DNA of 64,000 nt from Channa striata (lineage: Eukaryota > Chordata > Actinopteri > Anabantiformes > Channidae). Within the stretch, counting starts at the first letter, position 1. Every line of letters begins with the position of its first letter. Shown here in pieces: positions 1-10,849 of the stretch. Both the position numbers and the translations under genes were made by a program. The stretch is from contig JAUPFM010000070.1 of the NCBI GenBank assembly GCA_033026295.1, positions 62,001 to 126,000 of the forward strand, read 5' to 3'. Below the pieces are notes generated by a model. The model did no database searches. It was not told the DNA's origin and worked only from the letters and a program-made list of their open reading frames with translations.

Positions 1-1815
1 AGTTGTAAAGCAATTATGTGACCACCTGCACAGAAACGACTTGTTTGAAGAATTTCAGTCAGGATTTAGAGTTCATCATAGCACAGAAACCGCACTGATT
101 AAAGTCACCAACGATCTTCTTCTGGCTTCAGATAAAAGACTTGTCTCTATACTAGTTCTGCTAGATCTTAGTGCTGCATTTGACACAATTGATCACAGAA
201 TATTATTACAGAGACTAGAACATGTTATTGGAATTAAAGGAACTGCACTAAATTGGTTTAAATCGTATCTATCGATAGATTCCAATTGGTTCATGTTAAT
301 GACGAATCTTCCACATACACAAAAGTTAGTGATGGAGTTCCACAAGGCTCTGTGTTAGGACCAATACCCTTTACACTATATATGTCTCCCCTTGGCAACA
401 TTATTAGAAAACACACTCTTGTAAATTTTCACTGCTACGCTGATGACACGCAGTTATATCTATCTATGAAGCCTGATGAAACAAATCAATTAATCAAACT
501 ACAAGCATGTCTAAAAGACATAATGGACTGGATGACGTATAATTTCCTTCTTCTAAACTCAGATAAAACAGAAGTTATTGTATTTGGGCCTAAAAGTCTA
601 AGAGACATGTTTTCTAACCATATCTTTACTTTAAATGACATAACTCTGGCCCCCATTAGTACCGCAAGGAATCTCAGAGTCATTTTTTACCAGGATTTCT
701 CATTTACCTCACACATAAAGCAAATCTATAGAACAGCCTTCTTCCACCTAAGAAACATGTCTCCTGTCTCAAATCGCTGCTGAAAAACTGGTCCATGCAT
801 TTGTTACTTCTAGATTGGACTACTTTAATTCTCTACTTTCAGGCTTTTATTATTACAAATTATTATTATTGCAATTGTCTACTTTCAGACTGCCCTAGTA
901 ACTCTACCTTCAATTAATCCAAAATGCTGCAGCAAGATTACTGACTGGGATTGGTAAGAGAGGTCATATTCCAACTTCATTAGCTTCTCTTCATTGGCTT
1001 CCCATTAAATGTAGAATAGAATTTAAAACCCTTCTTACCTATAAAGCTCTAAACGGTCAAGCTCCATCATATTTAAAAGATCTCTTAGTACCATATCATC
1101 CAAATAGACCACTTCGGTCCCAAAATGCAGGCCTACTTATGGTTCCCACAATTTCCAAAAGTAGAAGGTGAGGCAGAGCCTTTAGCTATCAAGCTCCTCT
1201 CCCGTGGAACCAGCTCCCAGTCCAGATTCGGGAAGCAGACACCCTCTCTACTTTTAAGACTAGGATCAAAACCTTCCTTTATAAAGCTTATAGTTGGTTA
1301 TAGTCATGCTGCTATAGGCTTAGACTGCTGGGGGACTCTGCACTGTGCCACTTCCTCTTCTCTCCATTCTCTCCTTTCACCCCACATCTATAATGTCACC
1401 ACTGTATGACATTAACTCTGTATCTTCTTTGTCCCGTATTCGTCTTTCTCTCTCTGTCCCTGTCTTCAGGTGTCCCCGGATTTGGCGCTGTGTTTCCTCC
1501 AGTGCGCAGGTACTGGTCCTTCTAACCCGCCGATGTTTTGTTGTTGCTTTTTTTGCTCTGTTCTTTTCTCTCTCCACTTTCCACGCAGCCCAACCGGTCA
1601 AGGCAGATGACCGCCCACCCTGAGCTTGGTTCTGTTGGAGGCTTCCTCCGTTAAAAGGAGTTTTTCCTCTCCACTGTTGCCTATGGCTTGCTCAAGGGGG
1701 ATTTGTTGGGTTTTTTATAAATGTTTGTATAGTCTTGACTTTATTATGTAAAGTGCCCTGAGATGACCTTGTTGTAAATTGGCGCTATATAAATAAAGTC
1801 GAATTGAAAAAATTA
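1..1815 (+). mobile_element. L2-clade LINE, 3' part (RT to tail)
   Basis: This is the 3' portion of an L2-type non-LTR retrotransposon, entering from the window edge. Reverse-transcriptase motifs are readable in two overlapping frames (41-358 and 286-783): LDLSAAFDTIDH, VPQGSVLGP and the catalytic CYADDTQLY. The thumb region follows in broken frames to about 1290, and then the 3' UTR. The element ends in the L2 tail GGCGCTATATAAATAAAG near 1785-1800, followed by an AATTG-type end. A frameshift near 290-350, and a small insertion near 845-890 that separates two halves of the thumb, show that this copy is dead. The tail abuts the TAAR remnant directly. Confidence 0.9.
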
Positions 1816-1819
1816 TATA

Positions 1820-2365
1820 TAAAGATATAGAGAACACAGGAGGTCACCAAGAAACCAACAGGCTGTTAGTCGATGAGCCTCTACCACTGGCTCAAGTTCA
1901 AAAAGGAAATCTGACACAGCCAGAGAGAGGAGGAGAAGGTTGGTGGGTGTGTGCAGCTGCCTGCATTGAGACAAAGACGTTAATGTAATATGAGACATTG
2001 ATGTAAAGTGATATGTCTTACATGTGGCACATCTGGACATTTAACATTTAAAAACATTATCAGCAAAACAGAAAATACGTCTGGTGTCAAGATGTGAAGT
2101 TAATCACAGACTAACATTTTCTTGTAAAATTGACTGTTAATCAATATAAAAAATACTCAGTTCAATTCAACAGTTATCAGTGAGTTTATCTTTGCCTGAA
2201 GTGGGAGACTGAGATGACTATGAGCAGGTTGAGAGACACAGTGAAAACAGAGATGAAGAACAGCAAATACATGAGGACAGCGTCAGACAGACTGATCTCC
2301 GGTTACCTGCAGGAGCCATTGAGGAGTTGTGGAAAGCAGAGCTCTGCTCCGTCCTGGTCCTCCAT
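1820..2365 (-). pseudogene. TAAR-like receptor pseudogene, 5' half (exons 1-2)
   Basis: This is the amino-terminal half of a trace amine-associated receptor, an amine-sensing olfactory GPCR of fish. Exon 1 starts at ATG 2365 and runs to 2196. It encodes the extracellular ELCFPQLLNGSCR motif and TM1 (LMYLLFFISVFTVSLNLLI). A TAA at 2305-2303 directly follows SCR, where a Lys codon is expected, so the copy is a pseudogene. The intron 2195-1961 has a GC donor (AG|GCAAAG) and a CAATGCAG acceptor; phase 2 is preserved, giving HFR-QLHTPTNLLLL. Exon 2 (1960 to about 1826) encodes TM2 and the CWFLGDLLCSL start of TM3, then stops at the L2 LINE. The missing TM3-TM7 match the fragment at 52165-52890 on the other strand. 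Confidence 0.85.
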
Positions 2366-2597
2366 CCTCAGAGAGAGGAGGAGGAGAAGCTGCAGCCCTG
2401 GCAGCTTCTGACCGAAACTCTGTCATACAAATGATTTATCAGTTTTTCTCATAAAATTAATCCCTCCTCTTCTCTCTGTCTCTTTTTCCAATTGCATCAC
2501 ATCATCATCATCACCATCATTTTATCTCCTCCCATTGTTTCCTGTTGTGTTCTGCATATTTTCTGTTGACACACACGGTTTTCTTTTTTCTGGGCTA

Positions 2598-2682
2598 TTC
2601 AATTCAATTCAATTCAACTTTATTTATATAGCGCCAATTTACAACAAGGTCATCTCAGGGCACTTTACATAATAAAGTGCTC
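2598..2682 (-). mobile_element. L2 LINE 3'-tail fragment
   Basis: About 85 bp of the reverse complement of the L2 3' end: AATTC repeats, then TATATAGCGCCAATTTAC and the CATCTCAGGGCACTTTACATAA block. It is a very short 5'-truncated insertion or remnant. It lies upstream of the TAAR exon 1 remnant, relative to that gene's direction. Confidence 0.8.
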
Positions 2683-2751
2683 TGTCTCCTTAAAGCTATG
2701 TTCCTATAAAACTACTGAAAATGCCCTAGCGTTTTCGAGAGGAACCTAATT

Positions 2752-4108
2752 TGTCAAGGTTTAGGACTTTTGTTGGTGTCGTTGTTGTTCATTTCCTGTT
2801 GTGGCTTTTTATTTTGTAGTATTGCTTTTTCTCTCCTGTGAGTTTCTTTTGGTTGCTTTGCTTTTCTCGTTTGTCCTTATTAGTTTCACTTGTCTTCCTG
2901 TTTATTTAAACCCCTTTCTTCCTTCACGTTTTGTTAGTTCGTCTTTCTTTTACTCTCTCGTTCACTCACTTTCTTTCACTGTTTCTTTCACCCACACAGA
3001 CCTTTACACTCAGACACTTGTACACTTTCTTGTCCACCGTATGTTTGCTTGTTTGCTCATTGGTCTACACTTGGTCTGAGGTTTGGTCCCCTTTTTTTGT
3101 TCCTTGTTTGGTTCCCCATGTTTGGTTTCTTTGTCTGGTCCTTGTTTGGTGTTTGTTTATTGGTTTAAGTGCTGTCTTTTTCTTTTAGTTTCCTGGTTTG
3201 CGTCTTTCAGTTACTGTTAGTCTGTTCTGGTAAATTTTGGAGTTGTCCCTTTGTGAGGGAATTTTTCAGTCTAACATGGGGTCAAACTTGTGGCAGAAGT
3301 GTGACATCAAGTCTTACCTTTTGTGTCCCCCAAGATGTCCTGACTTCCCACTGACTTGATTAGCATGGCTACTCAGTAGGAAGCCCACAGGAACTAGCAG
3401 GGACATTGAATCCCAGAATATTCCCTAACACCTAAAACAGACCCTACTGTATTCCTTTGTTTAACCCTAGCTTCCCCCCAGGTAGCTGTCCTAACACAGA
3501 TTAGAGACAGTAACAGAGACTTGCTACTTGTGCGTGATTTGCATAGTGGAGCAGTTAAAACACACAATCCTGACAGAATTCATCAGACCACTGTCTGATC
3601 AGCTCGAGTGTAAACTGCTTTCTGCTGTGTTCCTCTACCTGTTCCTCTACCTTTAGCTTATTTTACCTATGTTATTGTCATTAAATTGCTTGATGATCAT
3701 TTGAGAGCGGCCTCCTGTCTCTTAACTTGCTCTCTCAGATTTTTGCCACAACACCCTTGTTTTACTTCTTTGTTGTTTAGTGTGTTAGTGCTTATTTTTA
3801 TTGTGTCATTATTTTCCTAAGTTGTCCCTTTATTTCTTTTTCCCTGTTTAGTCTCCACCCCTGGTTAGTTTAGTTCGTTAGGTTTGTTGGTGCTGTTCTG
3901 TTTAGGTTATTTCTTCCTCTATTGATGTCACTTACTTTTTAGTTTGTGAATTTGTTTGTCTAGTTTGTTTAGGGTATGTTTGTATGTTTCTTGTCCTCCC
4001 TTTTGGGGGGAGTTTTAGTTTTCGTTATTTAATAAAATTATTATTTTACACATCCCACTGTTGTCACCACCCTGGGTCCTTATTCCACACATTACCACAA
4101 ATTTGACA
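2752..4108 (+). mobile_element. Solo LTR with 5-bp target duplication
   Basis: A solo long terminal repeat begins TGTCAA and ends TTGACA (perfect 6-bp terminal inversion). It is flanked by the direct repeat TAATT at 2747-2751 and 4109-4113. Inside are a TATTTAAA promoter-like box near 2904-2911 and an AATAAA signal near 4031. Removing the nested LTR leaves about 850 bp. A second, inverted copy is at 55690-56423. There is no coding capacity; the hydrophobic frames near 2800-3190 are a by-product of T-rich sequence. The parent element is not in the window. Confidence 0.8.
3252..3753 (+). mobile_element. Nested ERV-type solo LTR
   Basis: A 502-bp solo LTR starts TGTGAGGG and ends GCCACAACA, inserted in the larger LTR at 2752-4108. 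A perfect 5-bp duplication, CCCTT, sits at 3247-3251 and 3754-3758. The uninterrupted order of the flanking sequence is seen in the second copy of the host LTR (55690-56423). It is an older relative of the provirus LTRs at 30080-30579 and 36728-37228. Shared blocks include TCAGTAGG.AGCCCAC, CAGGTAGCTGTCC, AGTAACAGAGACTTGCTA and TTGCTCAGTGATCATTT-like sequence. Confidence 0.85.
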
Positions 4109-4152
4109 TAATTACAACAAAATCAAGTTTCTCTATAATTATAATGAGGTAT

Positions 4153-4396
4153 GTTGATATGTAAGATAAGTTTTATTTGTCACATATACAGGTATACATA
4201 GTACAATGTACAGTGAAATACGTTTGCGTACCTGCATGCCGCGAAAACTCTGAACTAGATCGTGCCAAACATGTGCATTCTACTACCTGTTTACGATATA
4301 AGCCCCTCCCAACAACTACGGCAACACAGGAGTTTCAAACTTATGTTGTGAAACATAACACCACCTGCTGGCGGGGAACAACCCTGTCCAGCACAC
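4153..4396 (-). repeat. BEL/Pao 3' LTR
   Basis: Reading on the minus strand, the LTR starts TGTGCTGGACAGGG at 4396, just after a purine run (GACGGGGAG) that fits a polypurine tract. It contains TTATATCG-type TATA sequence and an AATAAA signal near its end. The outer edge, near 4153 at a TG/CA, is an estimate. Only the first ~150 bp is shared with the 5' copy at 10222-10372. Confidence 0.65.
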
Positions 4397-4446
4397 TCCC
4401 CGTCTGACGTCAATAGGACGTCACATCTACAATTCTCTTTATCCAG

Positions 4447-5190
4447 TCAAACTTTAGCATTGGATAACAAGAGAACAGTCTCTGTTATGGGTCTCAAATA
4501 GGTTTTGTGTGTCCCTTCAGAGGCAGTCTTTATTTCCACTTTGTTAACTTTGCCATCATGTCCAGCGAATGTTTTGCCATTTTCTCCGACTCTGTAGGGT
4601 GGAGAGGTACTGGTTCTTCCAGCGATGCCAGAAGACCTCAGAGAGATGCCTCCACTGCCGTTTGTGGAGGTGAATTTCATTGAACTCCCCAATGGGTATG
4701 GCTGGAACTGCTACCTTCTGGGTGAGCAAAGTGGCTGGTGTCAAGATGAGAGGAAAACTGGGGTTGGTGGATACTGGGATCAGAGGTTCTGAGTTCACGA
4801 TAGCAGTTACCTCTGCCATGAAAGTTGTCAATACTTCCTGGGTAAGTTTTCTGGGTGAAATGCTCATAAACATTGAGTCAAGAATACGTCTTGTCACTCC
4901 AATAAGGCGCTCCCAGCTGCCACCCATGTGAGAGGCATGAGGTGGATTAATCACCCAGGTACATCCATTGTCGCTTAAGAAATCCAGAATTCTTGTGTCA
5001 TTGCAGTGTCTAGAGGTGATACCAAGGTCTTTACACGGGCCCACAAAATTGGTCCCGCAATCAGAGCTGAACTGTTTCACTGGGCCACGAATGGAGAGGA
5101 ATCGCCTCAACGCATGAAACTGGAAGCGTCCATGGACTCCACCATTTCAATGTGTATAGCTCTGGTGCTCATACAGCTGAAGATGACAGC
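4447..5190 (-). pseudogene. BEL/Pao integrase core and C-terminus
   Basis: The DDE integrase region of the BEL/Pao polyprotein, which joins cDNA to host DNA. Reading down from 5190, the frame gives the first strands (IFSCMSTRAIHIE). A second frame from 5110 gives SSDCGTNFVG, with the second Asp, and then NPPHASHMGGSWERL, where the third acidic position falls. The C-terminal part of the family (WRHLSEVFWHRWKNQYLS) follows and runs into another frame to 4447. A frameshift near 5110-5140 separates the first part from the rest. The fold is recognisable but the copy is not functional. Confidence 0.85.
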
Positions 5191-5247
5191 CCATCGCTTA
5201 CTGGTGGCTATGCCACTTACTGGCTATGCCACCAGTAAGCGATGGGC
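5189..5247. repeat. 20-bp perfect inverted repeat (hairpin) in integrase
   Basis: The left arm 5189-5208 is the exact reverse complement of the right arm 5228-5247, with a 19-nt loop that itself repeats part of the arm (CTATGCCA). It sits exactly where the integrase frame breaks, after LDVFGPSLTGG. The reading frame resumes after the hairpin in a different frame with KRWAVIFSC. Confidence 0.85.
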
Positions 5248-5731
5248 CGAATACATCAAGTCCTACATAGGAGAAGGGGGGGTCGGTGCTTAAACGATCC
5301 ATGGGTAGGTCACCCATCTCCTGTGTTTTTGTCCTCCACCTGAGCTTCCGACATATCACACAAATATGGATGACTGAGCTGATGCACCGCTTCCCACCGA
5401 TGATCCATAGACCGGCTGATCTCACTGCACCTTCTGTGAAGTGGCGTCCTTGGTGCTGGACTTGCTGGTGGTAATGTATCAACAGAGTTGTTACATGTTG
5501 GTGGCGAGGGATAATGAAAGGGTTTCTTTCATCACTTTCAAGATCAGCTTGTGACAAACGACCTCCAACCCTGAGGCAACCCGTCTTGTCCAAGTAAGGA
5601 GATAACTTTCGAAGAGAACTCTTCTCGGGGAGCTCCTTCTGAGAGTGAAGGCAAGCAAAGACTTCAGGGAAGACTTTGTGTTGCACACTGCGTAGTGTGC
5701 CAACCTTTACATCCGTCCTTTGCACTTCCAT
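5198..5731 (-). pseudogene. BEL/Pao integrase zinc-binding domain
   Basis: N-terminal part of integrase. The frame shows LSPYLDKTGCLRVGGRL, which is the BEL/Pao pre-integrase signature. It then shows the HHCC zinc finger (H in LLIHYHQQVQHQGRHFTEG, C in CVICRKLRW) and VGLDVFGP at the start of the core. The frame ends at the hairpin at 5189-5247. The frame overlaps the upstream RNase H frame by a frameshift near 5690, which would be absent from an active element. Confidence 0.85.
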
Positions 5732-6829
5732 TCTTGAAAGACTTGACTACATGGATCAGTCTGGCAATCGTTCTCTCAAGTGACCGCCAAGAAGAACATG
5801 ACTCAAACCGCTTCGAGTCCAAGGGAGGCTCCGCTGCATGCATGACACAAGATGTCACAGTTGGCCGAATTTCTGGGTCGGACTCTGGATCGATCAGCTC
5901 CAATGCTCTCTCATTCTCATCGTCCATTTCAGCTGGTTTCAACAGGAAGTCTGGTCCCTTGAGCCACACGCTGGACATCAAGCTGCAGGCTGGTATCGAC
6001 CTTGAAGCAAGATCAGCTGGGTTTGCACTTGTTGAGACATAGTGCCATTGTTCAGGAGAGGTTGATTTCCTGATCCTCTGCACACGATTGCTTACATAAA
6101 CATAGAACCTCCTGGATTCATTGCATATGTAACCGAGGACAACCTTACTGTCTGTAAAGAACCTTACAGAATGGAACTGGATACCCATGCCTTCTACCAG
6201 TAGCTCTGCGATCTCTACAGCTAGAACTGCTGCACAGAGTTCGAGTCTTGGAATGGTCACCTCAGGCCGTGGAGTTAGCTTGGCCTTGCCAAATACAAGT
6301 CCTTGTTCACTCTTGCCCTCTTTGTCTTTCACTTTAATGTATGCCACTGCTGAGATTGCCTGTGTCGAAGCATCTGAAAAAACAAGAGTTCTCTGCTTAT
6401 GGCACTGGTGAGAGACGTGCACGTGTACATGCGCGGGATGCTGACGTGTTCCAGCTCTTCCAGAGAGTTTTTCCACTCACACCATTCTTTTAACTTCTCC
6501 TCTGGGAGAGGGTCATCCCAATCAGCATTCTCCTTGGTCAGCTCCCTAAGGAGGGCTCTGCCACCAATGACTACTGGAGCTTCGAACCCGAGTGGGTCAT
6601 ATAGGCTGTTCACGGTTGATAACAACCCCCTGCGAGTGTAGGGTTTCTCTGTGGCTGACACTTGAAAGGTGAAAACATCTCTTTTAATGTCCCAGAGAAT
6701 TCCAAGGCTACGCTGCATGGCTGGAAAGTCTACTCCTAGGTCGAGGTCCTTTAAGCCTTTTGCGAGATCCTCTTTTGGGAATGCTCTCATCACATTGACG
6801 CTGTTAGAAACAATCTTGTGTAACGTCAA
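5664..6829 (-). pseudogene. BEL/Pao RT thumb and RNase H
   Basis: Two overlapping minus-strand frames. 6829-6329 carries the BEL/Pao RT-RNase H connection (RSLGILWDIKRDVFTF, RRGLLSTVNSLYDPLGFEAP, WDDPLPEE). 6476-5664 carries RNase H: VFSDAST with the first Asp, RLELCAAVLAVEIAE with the Glu, FFTDSKVVLGYI with the second Asp, and SANPADLASR with the last Asp. The catalytic residues are still present, but the frames are offset by one frameshift near 6410 and another near 6840 joins the RT upstream. Confidence 0.87.
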
Positions 6830-6848
6830 GTTGGAGGCAGCTAGTTTC

Positions 6849-8600
6849 TTAAGCTACTTTGAGAACGTGGATGGCTTCTTCATCAGATGGGAAAAAGATA
6901 AGACCATCGTCAACGTAGAAAAGATGTTCTACAAAACACCTAGTGCTGTTGTCATCACCCTGACCATGGGATGCTCTCCTGAGCCCATAGATTGCAACAG
7001 CGGGTGAGGGACTATTTCCAAAGACGTGTACTCTCATGTGATACTCTACTATTGGTTCCTCCACGTCATTGTTCCGGTGCCAAAGGAAGCGCAAGAAGTT
7101 GCGGTGATCTTCTCTTACCAGGAAGCAATGAAACATTTGTTTAATTTCACCAGTGACCGCCACCCTATCCAGGCGAAACCGCAGGAGAACATTTAACAGG
7201 CTGTTGTTAAGATTGGGGCCTGTTAGAAGGACATCGTTCAATGACACTCCTTGGTGGCGTGCGCTGGAGTCAAAGACCACCCTTATTTGGTCAGGTTTGT
7301 GTGGGTGATAAACTCCAAAGAAGGGGAGGTACCAGCATTCCTCTTGCTCCTCGGGTGGTGGCGCTAGCTCAGCATGTCCATTGTCGAATATGTTCTGCAT
7401 GAAATCTACAAAATGTTTCCTCATTCCAGGTCGCTTCCTCAGCAAACGACGAACTGAGCCAAGGCGCTGGATGGCTTGCTGTTTGTTGTTTGGGAGCCGT
7501 TGTCTTGGAGAGCGGAAAGGCAAAGGAGCCACCCAGCTGTTGGAATTGTCCTGGTAGACTTCCTTTTCCATTAGCTGTAGGAAGGTTTGTTCCTCTATTG
7601 AGTACGACGGCCTTTCGTCCACTCCTGTACACTGAAATACTTCCTCTCCTGCATTAGCAATCTTCGAAAGCCTGTTCCCATGTCCATAGGTGGAATCACT
7701 TGCATAGCCGGGAGAGCTATGGCTTAGATTCTCCTTTACTTGCACACAGTTTGGGCATGGAAGAAAGTAGCTTGGCTGTCCATTTACTAGGATGTTCAAC
7801 TTGAGAACACTCACATTTCTAGGTCTGTGAGTCCTATTAAGGCAAACGTCTCCAACAATAACCCAGCCCAAAGGTAGCTTCTGGGCGAAGGGTGCATTTG
7901 CAGGTCCATCTTGCTGATCAAGGGCCTTGTGAGCTTGAATAAGGTCTCTGCCAAGCAGCAATTGAATCTCTGCATGAGGGTCGAGTGCTGGAATCTCTGC
8001 AGCAATGTCTCTAAGGTGACCATGATGGGAAGCTGCTTCAGGAGTTGGGATTTCATCACGGCTGTCAGGAAACATGTCACATTCAATGAGTGTGGGTAGG
8101 GTCAGGATAGATGTCCCATCAGCTGACTCAACAATGAAATTACGTCTCCCTGTAGCCTCAGATACTCCTGCACAAGTTTTAAGAGTGTACAGCAAATAGT
8201 CATCCAAGATTCCGAAGGCTTCAAAGAAGGAGGACCTGGCTAGAGATTTGTTGCTTTGGTCGTCCAATATGGCGTACAGTCTGAGTCTCTTGTCTGGCCG
8301 CCCTTTGGGATAGACGTTGACCAAGCAGATTTTAGAACACGAGCGTGCAGTAGTCTCGGTTCCACACACCTGTGTACAAGTGGAGGTGGCGATGGGTGGT
8401 GCCAGCTCTTGCTCCCCGCCGTGCAGGTTGATGGTTTCCATAGGGAACTTTAGGGTCCATGGCGCTGGGCCTGCATGGAGAGCAGTGATGTGTGAATTAC
8501 TACCGCATTCTGTGCAGGAGATCTCCACCTTGCAGTTCTTAGCCTGATGACTGGAGGAAGCGCAGCATCTAAAGCAAATCTGATTTTGCTTCAGAAACAC
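6849..8600 (-). pseudogene. BEL/Pao CCHC knuckles, protease and RT palm
   Basis: An open frame of 583 codons. Near the start are the two BEL-type zinc knuckles (ICFRCCASSSHQAKNC and ISCTECGSNSH). Next comes the A17-type protease, whose active-site motif reads YAILDDQSNKSLA. The RT follows (RVVFDSSARHQGVSLNDVLLTGP and the catalytic FYVDDGLIFF at the end). The upstream gag frame should join directly, because an in-frame CPIHKK...EECK reading precedes the knuckles. This is the best-preserved piece of the element. Confidence 0.88.
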
Positions 8601-9881
8601 CTTACATTCTTCGAGAGACTTCTCTCTGAATGCCCTGCATCTTCCGAGGGAATGAGGTTTTTTATGTATTGGACACTGTTCGGGTCTTCAACTCTTTTGC
8701 CAGAGGGGAGCTTACGTTCCGAGTCAACCACTTCCGTTCTGTTGACTGAGACAGGCCCAGTCATCCTTTTGTCTCTTGCCGAATACCTGCCAATCTTGAA
8801 CGTTGTAATGGAAGGTGGGGGTAAGCCTCTGAAACTGGGGTCATTCCTCATACTTGCCTCTTCTTTAACAAATGTAGCAAACACAGAGAATGGAGAAAAG
8901 GAAACCAAGTTTTCTCTTTTGTACTTTGTACCATATGTCATCCATTTTTCCTGCAGGCCGAATGGTAGCTTGTCGACTATTGGGTGGATTCCACTTGCAG
9001 TATCCAGATAAAGCAAACCAGGTATGCAGCCTTCACCCTTGGCAGAGTCAATTTCTATTAGGAGATCCCCAAGTTCACGTAGTAGATGAGGATCTTTATT
9101 TGTGATTCTTGGAAAACGGTCTAATTTATCAAACAAAGCCTTCTCTAGAATTTCGGGAGAGCCGTAACACTCCTGTAACCTCAGCCATACTGTGTTCAGT
9201 CCTAAGGCAGGGTTGTTGATGTGCACTGCACGAAGACGTTTCGCATGTTGCGATGATTCTTCGCCCAACCACTTGGTCAACAAGTCGAGCTCTTCGCTAG
9301 CCGTTAGGTACAGACCTTGAGTAGCATTTTCAAATGAAGCTTTCCATGCCCAATAGTCACCTGCATTATCCGTGAATCTTGTTAGTCCTCCAGTGAGGAG
9401 CTCACGTCTCGCTAAGAACCTGGTGAGGTCAGAGATATTGGCATTTTCTTGTGAGAGGTATTGAGGACTGGGAGAATACGGTGATGGTTTGTATGTAGTA
9501 AAGCACTCATTTGGGTGGGAGACTCTATTCATACATACTCATAACATACTCATTAATACGTTCCGCTCGGTGAAATGACTGAGAAAGGCTGTCGCTTAAG
9601 GGTGCTTCTTCTAATTCACTTGCAGCTGTTTCATATACATTAGCTTCAGCAAGCGCTGCCTCTGATTCTCATTGCTGATGGAGTGCGTCTAAGGTGGCTT
9701 CAAGGCGTGTTTCTTCCACCTTGAGCTCTGGTTGCTTCACCCTCATTTCAAGTTCCTTGTGTGCGAAGGCTGCTGTAGTTCGTGCTGCTTCAGCCTTAGC
9801 ACGTGTGTTGACTGCAGCTATGCTCGCTGATGATTTCCTCAAACTCTTCGAAGATTTCGAAATGTGGGAATGGATGGACAT
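8591..9881 (-). pseudogene. BEL/Pao gag
   Basis: Structural protein of the element. The N-terminal piece (9881-9669) is Ala/Glu/Lys-rich and helical (KAEAARTTAAFAHKELEM), typical of BEL gag. A TGA near 9661 ends it, but the same frame continues (EAALAEANVYE) until about 9540. The main frame, 9532-8591, carries the capsid-like DUF1759-type region (LPKFTDNAGDYWAWKASF-like spacing, LRLQECYGSPEILEKAL). A frameshift near 8690 breaks the join to the zinc knuckles. Confidence 0.8.
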
Positions 9882-10189
9882 GGGTCCACCATCTTATGCC
9901 TGAGACATCCTGAAGCTGATGTTTGTGTCTCCTTTCGAAGTGTTGCTTTTGGCGAAATGTGCCTTTTTACTGTTCTGCCCTCACTGTTACACCTGGGTGC
10001 AGTTATGCAGACAGATAACTCCACAACAAGTGACAGGTATTGTCCCTTCATTCAGACGTTATCCTTCACAAGTACATAGAGTAAAACTGAAAGAAATAAA
10101 ATATTTCCCGTCACTACTAATTACTAATAACTCTTCTTAAGACATTCTAATAACTAAAAACACTTACAGGCAATGCTTTCCACGAGCAA

Positions 10190-10372
10190 GAACAAAGGAT
10201 GGAGCTGGATTGAGCCGCGACAGCTCTGAACTAGATCGTGCCGAACATGTGCATTCTACTACCTGTTTACGATATAAGCCCCTCCCAACAACTACGGCAA
10301 CACATGAGTATCAAACTTATGTTGTGAAACTTAACACCACCTGCTGGCGGGGAACAACCCTGTCCAGCACAA
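10190..10372 (-). repeat. BEL/Pao 5' LTR (partial)
   Basis: The block 10222-10372 repeats 4249-4396 with a few mismatches and in the same orientation. The minus-strand start TGTGCTGGACAGG lies at 10372. Inward of about 10220 the two copies diverge, so the R/U5 end of this copy is deleted or replaced. To the right the sequence passes straight into gypsy LTR sequence. Confidence 0.6.
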
Positions 10373-10373
10373 A

Positions 10374-10833
10374 GACGATTCTATGAACTTTCATGAGTAT
10401 ATTTGCTTTGTTACTTTGTTTAGGTTGGAACTCCTGACTTGTGATGTTTTGTTACTTTCCCATGGACCTTATTTTCAGTTGTTACTTTGTGCCTGTTTCT
10501 CTCCCTGATGTTGTCAGCCGCTTTTAGTTTCTGCAGGGCTCTCCACATGCTCACCTACATTATAGAGAACCCCTCCGACATCCTGCCAACTCTCAACACT
10601 CCGTAAGACTCTTTTCATTCACAAGGTTTCACTCCACTGTCTCACTGTCACTTACCTGTTCTTTCTCCCCCTCAGAATCAGCCAGTACTCTCTTGCCGTG
10701 AGCCACCCCAGGTGTTCCTACCGGCCGAAGCCAAATGTGTTCCCTCTTTCATTTATCAATACAATAAATCACTTTCTTCCAATCACTTGTTCTTGTATCT
10801 ATCTGGGTCCTCTAAAAGAACTGCACTCTGATA
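10374..10833 (+). repeat. Gypsy copy A 5' LTR (5'-truncated)
   Basis: LTR remnant matching 43159-43605. It ends CTGATAG where copy B has CTGACAG, just before the shared primer-binding-site sequence TATAATCTGGCCA. AATAAA lies near 10771. Its left part is missing at the BEL/Pao junction. Confidence 0.75.
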
Positions 10834-10849
10834 GTATAATCTGGCCAAT

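Larger units (their letters stand above)
4153..10372 (-). mobile_element. BEL/Pao LTR retrotransposon, near full length
   Basis: A roughly 6.2-kb BEL/Pao element on the minus strand. It carries, in order from 10372 downward, a 5' LTR remnant, gag, CCHC knuckles, aspartic protease, reverse transcriptase, RNase H and integrase, then a polypurine stretch and the 3' LTR. A directly repeated ~150-bp block (4249-4396 and 10222-10372) marks the LTR pair; both start TGTGCTGGACAGGG on the minus strand. BEL elements normally have a single gag-pol frame. Here it is broken by a stop near 9661 and by frameshifts near 9537, 8690, 6840, 6410, 5690 and 5200. I could not find a convincing target duplication. 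Confidence 0.88.

Noticed and set aside
1345..1623. Small coding gene in the L2 3' UTR
   Set aside because: Corresponding frames at 20388-20786 and 42253-42573 follow the L2 UTR and vary with indels; they are UTR sequence.
2801..3354. Hydrophobic frames resembling membrane proteins
   Set aside because: They come from T-rich LTR sequence; the homologous LTR at 55690-56423 has shifted frames and no conserved protein.
4153..10372. BEL element inserted into the gypsy LTR of copy A
   Set aside because: Only the right flank is gypsy LTR. The left flank is unrelated and no target duplication was found, so a simple nested insertion is not supported.
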